DNA of 64,000 nt from Candidatus Ruminococcus avistercoris (GTDB lineage: Bacteria > Bacillota > Clostridia > Lachnospirales > Lachnospiraceae): the NCBI GenBank assembly GCA_019120315.1, contig DWVJ01000031.1, positions 1 to 64,000 of the forward strand, read 5' to 3'. The notes under the pieces were generated by a model. It saw nothing but the letters and a program-made list of their open reading frames with translations, did no database searches and was not told where the DNA came from. Positions 52,865 to 62,855 of the stretch are shown piece by piece; the stretch's first letter is position 1, and every line of letters begins with the position of its first letter. The translations under genes were made by a program, and so were the position numbers.

Positions 52865-52917
52865 ACATATAGAACAGGCAAGGCAGCCTGTTGAGTTTTG
52901 GAAGGAGTGTGAGGATT

Positions 52918-53883
52918 TTGACAAAAAAAGATTATTATGATGTTCTGGGCATAAACCGCAATGCGGACGATGCAGAAATTAAAAAAGCATATCGAAAACT
53001 GGCGAAAAAATACCATCCCGACTCCAATTCCGGCAGCCCCGGGGCAGAAGAACGTTTTAAAGAAATAACGGAAGCGTATAACGTTTTAAGCGATAAAGAA
53101 AAAAGAAAACTGTATGACCAGTTCGGCCACGCAGCCTTTGAGGAAGACATTCCCCGGTACCAATCCGGTTCTTACCGCGATCCTTCGGGCGGATATCAGG
53201 AGTTTCATTTTGCGGGCAACAATATGGATGACGTCTTTGATCAGATATTTGGAAACGGGTTCGGAGGAAACTTCCGCGGCAGTTTCCGGCAGGGAGCTCA
53301 CGGCGGATTCGGACGGGAAACTTTTCGCCAAAGGGGCGCCGATCTGAATGCAGAAGTAACCGTAACCTTTGATGAGGCGGCTTTTGGCGGCAGCAAAGTG
53401 ATTCATCTGCAGGAGCCGGAAACCGGCGGCATCCAAAGTCTGGAAGTAAAAATCCCGGCCGGAATCGAAAATGGAAAAACCATCCGTTTGAAAGGCAAAG
53501 GCATGCCCGGCATCGGTGGCGGAGCCTCCGGCGATCTGCTGCTGAAGGTTATGGTTGCCGATAAACCGGGATATGAACGAAAGGGGATGGACATCTACAC
53601 AAAAATATCCGTACCTTTTGCCACCGCTGTATTGGGAGGAGAGATCCAGATCGATACTCTCTATGGGCCGGTTCGCTGCCAGATCCGGGAAGGGACGCAG
53701 TCGGGTACGAAAATCCGTCTGAAAGGAAAGGGGATCGTATCCATGAAAAACCCTTCTGTCTACGGCGATCAATATGCGGTCATGGAGATAGAGGTGCCGC
53801 GTTCACTCAGTCAGCAGGCAAAACAGAAGCTGAAAGAATTTCAGGCCGCCTGTTCTGGCTCCGGTCAAAAACACGCAGCCTGA
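52918..53883 (+). CDS. DnaJ-type chaperone without zinc finger (CbpA-like)
   Basis: A 321-residue J protein with J-domain (1-66, HPD at 33-35), a Gly/Phe-rich segment (about 95-145) and two C-terminal substrate-binding beta domains. The zinc-finger Cys repeats of DnaJ are absent, as in CbpA. It should stimulate a DnaK partner. TTG 52918 was chosen: AAGGAG lies 10 bp upstream; GTG 52909 in frame is possible but too close to the ribosome binding site. Separate from a dnaK locus. Confidence 0.9.
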   Translation: MTKKDYYDVLGINRNADDAEIKKAYRKLAKKYHPDSNSGSPGAEERFKEITEAYNVLSDKEKRKLYDQFGHAAFEEDIPRYQSGSYRDPSGGYQEFHFAGNNMDDVFDQIFGNGFGGNFRGSFRQGAHGGFGRETFRQRGADLNAEVTVTFDEAAFGGSKVIHLQEPETGGIQSLEVKIPAGIENGKTIRLKGKGMPGIGGGASGDLLLKVMVADKPGYERKGMDIYTKISVPFATAVLGGEIQIDTLYGPVRCQIREGTQSGTKIRLKGKGIVSMKNPSVYGDQYAVMEIEVPRSLSQQAKQKLKEFQAACSGSGQKHAA

Positions 53884-53885
53884 AA

Positions 53886-53939
53886 AAAAGAACCATGAGG
53901 GGAAAACAGTTTTATCTGCCTTTCCTTCATGGTTCTTTT
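53886..53939. terminator. bidirectional terminator between the DnaJ-type gene and rpmB
   Basis: AAAAGAACCATGA pairs with TCATGGTTCTTTT, with further pairing inside (GGGAAA with TTTCC). It ends both convergent transcripts. Confidence 0.85.
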
Positions 53940-53960
53940 GATTTACCGCATTTCTTCTCA

Positions 53961-54146
53961 TTAAGCACGTTCCACTCTGCCGGATTTCAGGCAAGAAGTA
54001 CAAACGTACATCTTTTTCGTTGCTCCGTTTACCTTAACTCTTACAGATTTGATGTTGGATTTCCACATTTTGTTTGTTCTTCTATGAGAATGGCTCACAT
54101 TGTTTCCGAAATGAGCGCCTTTTTCACAAATTGCACACTTTGCCAT
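53961..54146 (-). CDS. rpmB: 50S ribosomal protein L28
   Basis: A 61-residue ribosomal protein. It begins MAKCAICEKG and has four zinc-type cysteines (C4, C7, C49, C52), so it is the zinc-binding C+ form. Start 54146 (minus) follows AAGGAGG; the longer frame to 54170 was rejected. It is divergent from the asp23 gene as in Bacillus. Confidence 0.96.
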   Translation of the reverse strand: MAKCAICEKGAHFGNNVSHSHRRTNKMWKSNIKSVRVKVNGATKKMYVCTSCLKSGRVERA

Positions 54147-54217
54147 GATCGATCGCACCTCCTTAAACATTATAATAAGTCCGGAACGCGTCTCACATCC
54201 AGACCAGCAACAAAGCT

Positions 54218-54246
54218 ATTTTATCAGAAGTTGTATAAATTTGCAA
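54218..54246 (-). promoter_or_regulatory. sigma-A promoter of rpmB
   Basis: On the minus strand TTGCAA (plus 54241-54246) and TAAAAT (plus 54218-54223) are 17 bp apart. Confidence 0.75.
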
Positions 54247-54296
54247 GGGAAAAATAAAAAATTCAAATTAATATTTCTTTTTTCGCTGAAAAAGGT

Positions 54297-54302
54297 TATA
54301 AT
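54297..54302 (+). promoter_or_regulatory. -10 box for the Asp23-FakA operon
   Basis: TATAAT at 54297-54302 about 65 bp before the first gene. The matching -35 (TTTCTT, 54274-54279) is weak. Confidence 0.5.
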
Positions 54303-54367
54303 ACAAACACAAGTCCCGGTTTCCCAAAGAAACAGGGGATGAAAGTACCGGAAATGGAGGGATCCGA

Positions 54368-54724
54368 ATGAAAGGTCGTATTAATACAGAACTGGGCGAT
54401 ATCGCGATCAGCCCGGATGTGATCGCCATGTACGCAGGCAGCGTGGCGGTGGAATGTTTTGGGATCGTAGGCATGGCCGCGGTAAACATGAAAGACGGTT
54501 TGGTAAAGCTGCTGAAAAAAGAAAGCCTGAAGCATGGAATTAACGTAACGCTGAATGACAATAAAATTTCTCTGGATTTTCATGTGATCGTTTCCTACGG
54601 CGTCAGCATCCTGGCCGTCGCGGATAATCTGATCAGTAATGTAAAATATAAAGTAGAAGAATTCACGGGTCTGGAAATAGAGCGCATCAATATTCTCGTT
54701 GAGGGCGTAAGAGTTATTGATTAA
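54368..54724 (+). CDS. Asp23/Gls24 family protein (YloU-like)
   Basis: A 118-residue protein of the Asp23 alkaline-shock envelope family. GDIAISPDVIAMYAGSVAVECFGIVGMA and the end NILVEGVRVID are diagnostic. In Bacillus the yloU gene lies between rpmB (divergent) and yloV, the same order as here. The exact role is unknown. Ribosome binding site GGAGGG precedes ATG 54368. Confidence 0.93.
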   Translation: MKGRINTELGDIAISPDVIAMYAGSVAVECFGIVGMAAVNMKDGLVKLLKKESLKHGINVTLNDNKISLDFHVIVSYGVSILAVADNLISNVKYKVEEFTGLEIERINILVEGVRVID

Positions 54725-54737
54725 GGAGGAGCTTGTT

Positions 54738-56393
54738 GTGGCAGTGAATACAATCGATGCCGGAATGCTGAAAACCATGTTTCTGGCAGGAGCAAAAAAT
54801 CTGGAAGTGAAAAAGGAGTGGATCAACGAACTCAACGTCTTTCCCGTTCCGGATGGAGATACCGGCACCAATATGACGCTGACGATTATGTCCGCTGTGA
54901 AAGAGGTTAATTCTCTTGATAACGTTACAATGGATACCATAGCAAAAGCAGTTTCTTCCGGATCTCTGCGGGGGGCAAGAGGAAACTCCGGCGTGATCCT
55001 TTCCCAGCTGCTGCGCGGATTTACAAAGGGAATCCGGGATCAGAAGACATTGGACGCCGTCACCATCGCCTCCGCTTTTGAAAAGGGCGTAGAGACGGCA
55101 TACAAGGCTGTTATGAAGCCGAAAGAGGGAACCATTCTCACCGTAGCCAGGGGAGCGGCAGAAAAAGCCGTTATCATGGCGGAGGAATGTGAAGATCTGC
55201 AGGAATTCTTTGAAGATATTCTCGCCGAGGCAGAAGCCATTCTCGCCAGAACCCCGGATATGCTTCCGGTATTGAAGGAGGCCGGCGTCGTGGATTCCGG
55301 CGGCCAGGGGCTGGTGGAAATCCTGCGCGGCGCCTATGAAGCGTTTACCGGCAAAGAAATCGATCTGACCTTTGAAACTCCCTCCGGCGGCGTGGCCGCA
55401 GCAGGGCGGATCTCGCCCCAGGCGGAAAAAGATATCAAATTCGGCTACTGTACCGAATTTATCATTATGACCGAAAAACCTTTCCTGGAGAAAGACGAGA
55501 CGGAGTTCAAAAGTTATTTGAGTTCCATCGGGGATTCCATCGTGTGCGTGGCTGACGACGACATTGTGAAAGTCCATGTACATACGAACGATCCCGGGCT
55601 TGCTATTCAGAAAGCCCTTACGTATGGACAGCTTTCCAGAATGAAAATTGACAATATGAGAGAAGAGCATCAGGAAAAACTCATCCGGGATGCCCAAAAG
55701 CTGGCAGCGGCTCAGCAGGAATCTCAGCCGCCCAAGGATGTGGGATTTATCTGCGTGTCGATCGGAGACGGCATCGCTGATATTTTCAAAGGGCTCGGCG
55801 TGGATTATTTGATTGAAGGCGGTCAGACCATGAATCCCAGCACGGAAGATATGTTAAACGCCATTGATGCCGTCAACGCATCCACGATTTATATCTTCCC
55901 CAACAACAAGAATATCATCCTGGCGGCCAATCAAGCCAGAGATCTCACGAAAGACAAAGAGATCATTGTCATCCCCACCAAAACCGTTCCCCAGGGAATC
56001 ACAGCCATTATCAACTATGTGCCGGAAAAAACTTCCCAGGAGAATACCCAGGCCATGATGGAAAGTCTGGAACATGTAAAAACCGGACAGGTGACTTACG
56101 CGGTACGGGATACACATATCGATGATAAGGAAATCCATGAAGGCGATATCATGGGGATCGGCGATTCCGGTCTGCTGGCCATTGGAGATGAAGTGATGGC
56201 GGTAACAAAAGAAATGATCGGCCGCATGGTGGATGAAGATTCTGAACTGATCAGCGTCTATTACGGCGAGGATGTCACAGAGGAAGCGGCGGAACAGCTG
56301 GGTGACGAGCTGATGAAATCCTATCCGGACTGTGACGTGGAAATTAATTACGGCGGACAGCCCATCTATTACTGCGTAGTTTCCGTTGAGTAA
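54738..56393 (+). CDS. fakA: DAK2/DhaL domain fatty acid kinase (FakA/YloV-like)
   Basis: A 551-residue protein. The N-terminal DhaL domain (about 10-200) contains the nucleotide/Mg motif NVFPVPDGDTGTNM and the SGARGNSGVILSQLLRGF segment, and a C-terminal domain follows. FakA works with an FakB (DegV) fatty acid carrier to phosphorylate exogenous fatty acids; no degV gene is next to it. GTG 54738 follows AAGGAGG; an in-frame extension to 54717 overlaps asp23 and was rejected. Confidence 0.9.
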   Translation: MAVNTIDAGMLKTMFLAGAKNLEVKKEWINELNVFPVPDGDTGTNMTLTIMSAVKEVNSLDNVTMDTIAKAVSSGSLRGARGNSGVILSQLLRGFTKGIRDQKTLDAVTIASAFEKGVETAYKAVMKPKEGTILTVARGAAEKAVIMAEECEDLQEFFEDILAEAEAILARTPDMLPVLKEAGVVDSGGQGLVEILRGAYEAFTGKEIDLTFETPSGGVAAAGRISPQAEKDIKFGYCTEFIIMTEKPFLEKDETEFKSYLSSIGDSIVCVADDDIVKVHVHTNDPGLAIQKALTYGQLSRMKIDNMREEHQEKLIRDAQKLAAAQQESQPPKDVGFICVSIGDGIADIFKGLGVDYLIEGGQTMNPSTEDMLNAIDAVNASTIYIFPNNKNIILAANQARDLTKDKEIIVIPTKTVPQGITAIINYVPEKTSQENTQAMMESLEHVKTGQVTYAVRDTHIDDKEIHEGDIMGIGDSGLLAIGDEVMAVTKEMIGRMVDEDSELISVYYGEDVTEEAAEQLGDELMKSYPDCDVEINYGGQPIYYCVVSVE

Positions 56394-56394
56394 A

Positions 56395-56424
56395 AAAAGG
56401 CACTGTATAAACAGTGCCTTTTCG
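56395..56424 (+). terminator. terminator-like hairpin between fakA and recG
   Basis: AAAAGGCACTGT pairs perfectly with ACAGTGCCTTTT around a 4-base loop, but the T-tract is short. It lies immediately after the fakA stop; recG could be partly insulated from the upstream operon. Confidence 0.75.
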
Positions 56425-56442
56425 TTTGATAAAGGAGAACAA

Positions 56443-58494
56443 ATGGCACCATCTATACGCGAACTGAAAGGAATCGGGGAAAAGACAGAGAAACTGTTTG
56501 CAAAAGTCGGCGTACGCACCACCGACGACCTGCTCCATTATTACCCGAGAGATTATGATATATATGACAGTCCGATTCCCATATCCAAAATCACAGGGCC
56601 GATGAAATGTGCGGTGAAGGCGCGCGTCAGTCAGACCTTGGACGTAAAGAAAGCCGGCGCCAGAACCGTCGTCACCGGAAAGATCGAAGACGATACCGGA
56701 TATCTTTTTGTGATATGGTTTGGCATGCCGTTTCTGCGCACAGTACTGAAAAGGGGCGGCATCTACGTATTCCGCGGAAAAGTGGAACCAAAAAACGGAA
56801 GACTTTACCTGGAACAGCCGGAATATTTTTCTTTGGCATCTTATGAAAAGATGCTCCACGCCATGCAGCCGATCTACGGACTGACCAAAGGCCTGACCAA
56901 TAAAACAGTGACAAAAGCAGTCAGACAGATTCTGGAGCAAAAATCTTGTCTGAAAGATTACTTCCCGGAGGATTTCCGGCGGCAGTACGGTCTGGAAGAC
57001 TATGGGACGTCTCTTATGGACATCCATTTTCCTTCCTGCTTTGATATGCTAAAAAAAGCCCGAAAACGGCTGGTATTCGACGAATTCTTTTTCTTTATCC
57101 TGACAGTATCCCGTCTGAAGGAGCAGGCAGATTCCACTTTGTCATCCTTCCCCTTAAAAGAAGTATGGAAAACGGAAGAACTTGTGGAGCGGCTTCCCTA
57201 TGAACTGACCAATGCGCAGAAAAACGTCTGGTATGAAATCGAACGGGATCTGAAAAGTCCGCGGGCCATGGCTCGGCTGGTGCAGGGGGATGTGGGCAGC
57301 GGAAAAACGGTCATCGCCTTTCTTGCCATGGTGATGACAGCGGAAAACGGCGCGCAAGCCGCTTTGATGGCGCCCACGGAAGTCCTGGCAAAACAACACT
57401 ATGATTCCCTAAAATCCCTGCTTTCCCAGGAGGAATGGGACTGTTACCAGCCCCTTTTGCTGACTGGTTCCAACACCCAAAAGGAAAAACGGGAACGGCA
57501 GGGTGCGCTGAAATCCGGCGTCAGTAAAATCGCCATCGGAACTCACGCGCTGTTCCAAAAAAATGTGGAGTATCAAAATCTTGCCCTGGTAATCACCGAT
57601 GAACAGCACCGTTTCGGCGTCCATCAGAGGGAAGAATTTTCCCATAAAGGAGAAAAGCCAAATGTACTTGTCATGAGCGCCACCCCTATCCCCCGGACAC
57701 TGGCTGTCATCCTCTATGGCGATCTGGATATCTCTGTGATCGACGAGCTGCCTGCAAAGAGACTCCCCATCAAAAACTGCGTGGTGGACCAGCGGTACCG
57801 CAGCACCGCCTATCGCTTTATCCGTGAACAGATTCAGGAAGGCCATCAGGCCTATGTCATCTGCCCTCTGGTGGAAGAAAGCGAAGGCCTTGAGGCGGAA
57901 AACGTCATCGATTACGAAAAAAACCTGCGCCGTCTCTGGAACGGAGAAATCCGCACGGGTATCCTCCATGGGAAAATGAGACCGTCAGAAAAAAATGAAG
58001 TGATGGAACAGTTTGCCTCAGGACAGATTCAGGTACTGGTGGGAACCACCGTAGTGGAGGTGGGCGTCAATGTTCCAAACGCCACAGTGATGATGGTGGA
58101 AAACGCGGAACGGTTCGGCCTTGCTTCCCTCCACCAGCTGCGGGGACGGGTGGGAAGAGGAGAAGCGCAGTCCTACTGCATTTTCATGCAAAGCAATCAG
58201 GAACAGGAACAGTCCCGCAGACTGGAAATCCTGGGAAAATCCAACGATGGTTTTCAGATTGCCGCCGAGGATATGAAGCTGCGCGGACCGGGCGACCTTT
58301 TGGGCTTTCGCCAAAGCGGGGATCTGGAATTTAACCTGGCAGATATCTATCAGGACGGCAGCATTCTGGAACTTGCCTCCCGGGCTGCCGCACAGTTGAT
58401 CGTCAGCGGCAGCCTGAACCAAGAAGAATATAGAAAACTTAAAGACAAATGTGAAATTTATATGAAAAATAAGATGGAGGAGATACAACTTTAG
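56443..58494 (+). CDS. recG: ATP-dependent DNA helicase RecG
   Basis: Remodels stalled replication forks and branched DNA. The 683-residue product has the N-terminal wedge/OB region (IRELKGIGEKTEKLFAKVGV), Walker A GDVGSGKT, the DEQH-box ITDEQHRFGVHQREEF, motif III MSATPIPRTLA and motif VI LHQLRGRVGRG. ATG 56443 follows AAAGGAG; the longer frame begins inside the terminator and was rejected. Confidence 0.96.
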   Translation: MAPSIRELKGIGEKTEKLFAKVGVRTTDDLLHYYPRDYDIYDSPIPISKITGPMKCAVKARVSQTLDVKKAGARTVVTGKIEDDTGYLFVIWFGMPFLRTVLKRGGIYVFRGKVEPKNGRLYLEQPEYFSLASYEKMLHAMQPIYGLTKGLTNKTVTKAVRQILEQKSCLKDYFPEDFRRQYGLEDYGTSLMDIHFPSCFDMLKKARKRLVFDEFFFFILTVSRLKEQADSTLSSFPLKEVWKTEELVERLPYELTNAQKNVWYEIERDLKSPRAMARLVQGDVGSGKTVIAFLAMVMTAENGAQAALMAPTEVLAKQHYDSLKSLLSQEEWDCYQPLLLTGSNTQKEKRERQGALKSGVSKIAIGTHALFQKNVEYQNLALVITDEQHRFGVHQREEFSHKGEKPNVLVMSATPIPRTLAVILYGDLDISVIDELPAKRLPIKNCVVDQRYRSTAYRFIREQIQEGHQAYVICPLVEESEGLEAENVIDYEKNLRRLWNGEIRTGILHGKMRPSEKNEVMEQFASGQIQVLVGTTVVEVGVNVPNATVMMVENAERFGLASLHQLRGRVGRGEAQSYCIFMQSNQEQEQSRRLEILGKSNDGFQIAAEDMKLRGPGDLLGFRQSGDLEFNLADIYQDGSILELASRAAAQLIVSGSLNQEEYRKLKDKCEIYMKNKMEEIQL

Positions 58495-58506
58495 CATGCT
58501 TCATGT

Positions 58507-58512
58507 TATAAT
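58507..58512 (+). promoter_or_regulatory. -10 box of the ABC exporter operon
   Basis: TATAAT at 58507-58512, 35 bp before the ATPase start; the -35 region is poor (TACAAC at 58484-58489), so an activator may be needed. Confidence 0.5.
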
Positions 58513-58546
58513 GAAATAAGATCATATGGACTGCGGAGGTGAGCGC

Positions 58547-59251
58547 GTGGAACCGATTGTTAAGATGCATCAGATCCGAAAATACTATAAAATGGGTGAA
58601 GTGACGATTAAAGCCGTCGATGGGATCGATTTTGTGATTGAAAAAGGCGAATTTGCCGTCATCGTCGGGCCAAGCGGCGCAGGAAAAACCACCGTTCTCA
58701 ATATTCTAGGCGGAATGGATACCTCCGATGAGGGAACCATCCTGGTGGACGGAGAAGATATCAGCAAATACACGGAACGGCAGCTGACCACCTATCGGAG
58801 AAATGACATCGGCTTTGTCTTCCAGTTCTATAACCTGGTTCCCAATCTGACGGCGCTGGAAAATGTGGAACTGGCATCCCAGATCTGCAAGAATCCTCTG
58901 GATGCATCGTCTGTACTGGAAGATGTGGGACTGAAAGACCGGATGCATAATTTTCCGGCCCAGCTGTCCGGAGGAGAACAGCAGCGAGTAGCCATCGCCA
59001 GGGCGCTGGCCAAAAATCCAAAACTTCTTCTGTGCGACGAACCCACCGGAGCGCTGGATTATCAGACTGGAAAAGCGATCCTGAAACTGCTGCAGGATAC
59101 CTGCCGCAGCAAAGGAATGACCGTAGTAGTGATCACACATAATCTGGCCATTTCCCCCATGGCCGACCGGGTGATCCGCATCAAAAACGGGGTAGTGAGC
59201 GAAATGACGGTAAACGATTCCCCCACATCGGTGGAGTTGATTGAATGGTAA
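58547..59251 (+). CDS. ABC transporter ATP-binding protein (LolD/MacB-type)
   Basis: A 234-residue ATPase: Walker [11 protein letters not shown]-loop [20 protein letters not shown], signature [14 protein letters not shown], Walker [13 protein letters not shown] and the His switch VITHN. It matches the MacB/LolD subfamily that drives FtsX-type permeases. GTG 58547 follows GGAGGTG and was chosen over ATG 58526. The partner permease starts 15 bp downstream. Confidence 0.95.
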   Translation: MEPIVKMHQIRKYYKMGEVTIKAVDGIDFVIEKGEFAVIVGPSGAGKTTVLNILGGMDTSDEGTILVDGEDISKYTERQLTTYRRNDIGFVFQFYNLVPNLTALENVELASQICKNPLDASSVLEDVGLKDRMHNFPAQLSGGEQQRVAIARALAKNPKLLLCDEPTGALDYQTGKAILKLLQDTCRSKGMTVVVITHNLAISPMADRVIRIKNGVVSEMTVNDSPTSVELIEW

Positions 59252-59266
59252 AGAAGGGATGATGTG

Positions 59267-62200
59267 ATGAAAAAGCATATCCTGCGCAAAGATTTTCTGA
59301 TGGAAATCAGGCGAAACAAAAGCAGATTCCTTTCCATCCTGGCGATCGTGACGCTGGGCGTGGCATTCTTTGCCGGAATCAGAGCCTCCGGACCGGATAT
59401 GAGACTGTCGGCGGACGCTTTTTATGACGATCAGAACATGATGGACATCCAGGTGATAGGAACGCTTGGCCTTACCGACGAGGATGCAGACGCGGTGAAA
59501 AACATACAGGGTGTAAAGACTGTGACCCCCTCCTACTTCGCCGATCTCCTGTGCACAGACCGCGACAGCCAGTACGTGATAAAATTCATGTCACTGACAA
59601 AGGGCGTCAATGAAATAAAAGTTACCGAAGGACGGCTGCCGGAAACCTCCGGCGAAATTCTGCTGGATACGCAGATGAAAGAGCAGCACGGCTACGCCAT
59701 CGGAGACACCGTTTTTGTTCAGGCTGAAGGGGAGGAAAAGCTGTCCGACACTCTGGAAAAGTCGGAATTTACTGTGGTCGGTTTTGGAGACAGCCCCTTT
59801 TATCTGAGCCTGGAAAGAGGGACTTCCACCGTCGGGGACGGCAGTCTGGACGGATTTGCCGTTATTTTGCCGGAGGATTTTTCTCTGGAGGCTTACACGG
59901 AATTATACATACAGACTGAAAACGGGAAGGATATGCTGTGTTACAGCGATGAATACGAAGAGGACACGCAGAAGATCAAAGACCGGATTTCCTCCCTGGA
60001 AGAAAACCGGTGTCAGGCGCGGTATGATTCCCTGCAGGCAGAAGGCCAGGAAGCCATCTCCGATGCCAGAGCGAAGATCGACGACGCACGCCGTCAGCTG
60101 TCCGACGCAGAAGAAGAGTTGAGGGACGGTGAAAAGGAGCTCTCGGATGGTGAACAGGAACTGGAGAACGGACGTCGGGAACTGGACGATGCCCGCAGCC
60201 AGCTGGAAGACGGAGAACAGGAACTGGAAGAGAACCGCCGGACACTGGAAGAAGGACAGCAGGAAATTTCCGAAAATGAAACCGCCCTGGCCGATGCACA
60301 GGAACAGATCGACCAGGGATACGACCAGCTGAATCAGGGCATCGAAACGTATAATCAGTCCGCCGACGAATATGAGTCCAACGCAGCGCAGCTGCAGGAA
60401 CAGGAAACGCTGCTGGAAGAAAAGGAAACCGAATTTGCCGCCCGGGAAGCGCAGCTGACCGCGGGAGAAGAAACCTTTGCCGCGCAGAAAGAACAGCTGC
60501 AGAACACGTTGGGCTTTGATATCATGACGGTGACCGCAGAACAACTGTATCAGATGGAGGATCTGCTTGCCTCCTATGGATATCAGGTGGAAGATCTGCT
60601 TCAGATCCAATCCCAGCTGCTGGACAACGCGCAGACGCTGGAAGAAGGAAGAGCCCAGTTGGAAGAAGGGAGAGCGCAGCTGCAAAGCGCCCGCAGCCAG
60701 CTGGAAGACGGGAAGAATCAGCTTGCCAGGGGGTATGAACAGCTGACGCAGGCTTACGCGGAAATCGAGAGCAGCCAGACGCTGCTGGCGGAAAAAGAAG
60801 CACAGCTAAAGGAAGGAAAAGAACAGCTGGAAAGTGCAAAAGCACAACTGGAAGAAGGATGGAAAGCCTGGGAGGAAGGAGAGCAGGAACTTCTGGACGC
60901 CCGCAGGGAGATCGCGGATGGAGAACAGGAAATCGCAGACGGTGAACAGGAACTTCTAGACGCCCGCAAGGAACTGGAAGACGGATGGGACGAGTACCGT
61001 GAAGAGAAAGAAAAAGCGGACCGGGAAATCGCGGACGCGCATCAGGAGATCGCGGACGGCGAAAAAGAACTGGACGACATGGAGATCCCCCAATGGTATG
61101 TCCTGGACCGCGGCTCCAACCAGACCTATGTGGAATACGAACAGGATACAGACCGGATTGTCGCCATCGGATCTGTTTTCCCTGTGATCTTTTTCCTGGT
61201 GGCTGCCCTGATCTGCCTGACCACCATGACGCGCATGGTGGAAGAAGGACGAACACAGATCGGTATTCTCAAAGCCCTTGGATACCGCAAGGGCGCCATC
61301 GCAGCCAAATACATTTTTTATTCCCTCCTGGCCACGGCTGTGGCCAGTATCATCGGCATCCTGGCCGGTCAGAAATTTCTGCCGGCGGTGATCATCAATG
61401 CCTACGGCATCCTCTACAATACCTTGCCGGAAGTGCTGACTCCCATACACGCTTCCTTTTCCATAACCTCAGCGATACCTGCCGTCGCTTCCACCACACT
61501 GGCCGCCTTTCTTGCCTGCCGGAGCGAACTAAAAGAGGTGCCGGCTCAGCTGATGCGTCCGCAGGCGCCCAAAACAGGAAAACGGATTTTATTGGAGCGG
61601 ATCGGATGGCTCTGGAAAAGACTCAGCTTCTCACAGAAATCCACCATGCGCAATCTCTTCCGCTATAAAAAACGATTCTGGATGACCGTTCTTGGAATCG
61701 GCGGATGTATGGGTCTTCTGCTGGTAGGCTTTGGACTGCGGGATTCCATCCTCGCCATCGGTGATAATCAGTTCAAAGAGCTGCGGATCTTTTCCGGATC
61801 CCTGGCCTTTGAAGAAGATATTTCCGATGAGGAGGTGCAGCAGATCACGGATACCCTGAACCAGGATGAGCGCATTTCACAAACGCTGAAAGCAACGGAA
61901 CTTTCCGTCGATGTAAGCTGCAGCGGCCGGGAACGCTCCTCCTACATGGATATCATTGAAAATCCCGATCAGGCAGATTCCTTTTTCGTCCTGCGGGACC
62001 GGAAAACACAGAAGCGATATCATCTGGATGACAGCGGGGTTATCATCACGGAAAAACTGGCGAAGCTGCTGGATGTAAAGGCCGGAGATGTCATCACCAT
62101 ACAGGAAAACGAAGAAGATCCGGCCGAAGTTACCGTAACGGCAGTGGTGGAAAATTATTTCTACCATTATATTTACATCACGTCCGATCTTTACGAACGT

Positions 62201-62767
62201 GTTTTCCACCGGGAAGCAAAAGATCATGACCTGTTCTTTATCACCCGGGATAAAGATCCTGAAACACAGGAAGCCATCCAGAAGGACTACATGGCTATGG
62301 ACGGCGTCTCCTACTTAAGTTTTACCAGCGATATCAGCGAACGGGTGGAAGATATGATCCGCAGCATGGACAGCGTGATCTATGTCATTGTCATCGCCGC
62401 CGCCATGCTGGCTTTCGTCGTTTTATATAACTTGAATAATATCAACATCTGCGAGCGCAGAAGAGAGCTGGCTACGCTGAAGGTCCTGGGATTTTATGAT
62501 ACGGAGGTTTCCGGATATGTACTGCGGGAAAATATCTGGCTGACTTTCTTCGGATGTTTCCTTGGCGTCGCCTTCGGATTGCTTTTGCATCGTTATATGA
62601 TTCAGACTGTGGAAATTGACATCATGATGTTTGGCAGAAAAATCAATTTTGGAAGCTTTCTTTTGAGCATTTTACTTACCTGGCTTTTCTCCGCATTGGT
62701 CAATTTGGCGATGTATTTTCACTTAAAACGGGTTAATATGGTAGAATCCCTGAAAAGTATTGAATAG
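59267..62767 (+). CDS. FtsX-like permease with giant coiled-coil insert
   Basis: A 1166-residue ABC permease. An N-terminal helix (about 20-40), a MacB-like outer domain (to about 225), a coiled coil of some 370 residues (about 231-606), three membrane helices, a second outer domain and a last set of three helices form two FtsX units. The coiled coil is built of 7-residue repeats such as DGEQELE, DARSQLE and EGRAQLE. It is likely to project outward and contact peptidoglycan or a partner. Operon with the preceding ATPase. The substrate is unknown. ATG 59267 was preferred over GTG 59264. Confidence 0.9.
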   Translation: MKKHILRKDFLMEIRRNKSRFLSILAIVTLGVAFFAGIRASGPDMRLSADAFYDDQNMMDIQVIGTLGLTDEDADAVKNIQGVKTVTPSYFADLLCTDRDSQYVIKFMSLTKGVNEIKVTEGRLPETSGEILLDTQMKEQHGYAIGDTVFVQAEGEEKLSDTLEKSEFTVVGFGDSPFYLSLERGTSTVGDGSLDGFAVILPEDFSLEAYTELYIQTENGKDMLCYSDEYEEDTQKIKDRISSLEENRCQARYDSLQAEGQEAISDARAKIDDARRQLSDAEEELRDGEKELSDGEQELENGRRELDDARSQLEDGEQELEENRRTLEEGQQEISENETALADAQEQIDQGYDQLNQGIETYNQSADEYESNAAQLQEQETLLEEKETEFAAREAQLTAGEETFAAQKEQLQNTLGFDIMTVTAEQLYQMEDLLASYGYQVEDLLQIQSQLLDNAQTLEEGRAQLEEGRAQLQSARSQLEDGKNQLARGYEQLTQAYAEIESSQTLLAEKEAQLKEGKEQLESAKAQLEEGWKAWEEGEQELLDARREIADGEQEIADGEQELLDARKELEDGWDEYREEKEKADREIADAHQEIADGEKELDDMEIPQWYVLDRGSNQTYVEYEQDTDRIVAIGSVFPVIFFLVAALICLTTMTRMVEEGRTQIGILKALGYRKGAIAAKYIFYSLLATAVASIIGILAGQKFLPAVIINAYGILYNTLPEVLTPIHASFSITSAIPAVASTTLAAFLACRSELKEVPAQLMRPQAPKTGKRILLERIGWLWKRLSFSQKSTMRNLFRYKKRFWMTVLGIGGCMGLLLVGFGLRDSILAIGDNQFKELRIFSGSLAFEEDISDEEVQQITDTLNQDERISQTLKATELSVDVSCSGRERSSYMDIIENPDQADSFFVLRDRKTQKRYHLDDSGVIITEKLAKLLDVKAGDVITIQENEEDPAEVTVTAVVENYFYHYIYITSDLYERVFHREAKDHDLFFITRDKDPETQEAIQKDYMAMDGVSYLSFTSDISERVEDMIRSMDSVIYVIVIAAAMLAFVVLYNLNNINICERRRELATLKVLGFYDTEVSGYVLRENIWLTFFGCFLGVAFGLLLHRYMIQTVEIDIMMFGRKINFGSFLLSILLTWLFSALVNLAMYFHLKRVNMVESLKSIE

Positions 62768-62769
62768 TA

Positions 62770-62798
62770 TTGCAATTCAAATATGAAGGGAGTATGAT
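62770..62798 (+). promoter_or_regulatory. sigma-A promoter of the DUF6465 gene
   Basis: TTGCAA (62770-62775) and TATGAT (62793-62798) with a 17-bp spacer, starting just past the permease stop codon. Confidence 0.65.
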
Positions 62799-62855
62799 AG
62801 GAAAAAAGTGCAGCGGTATATGTTGTGCAATCTTACAATATCAGGAGGGATTATC

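Noticed and set aside
59903-61256. Minus-strand open frames of 244-260 codons opposite the permease coiled coil
   Set aside because: They arise from the repetitive heptad coding (runs of CTTCC/CAGCTG on the complement). The Phe/Leu/Gln repeats are shadows of the real gene.
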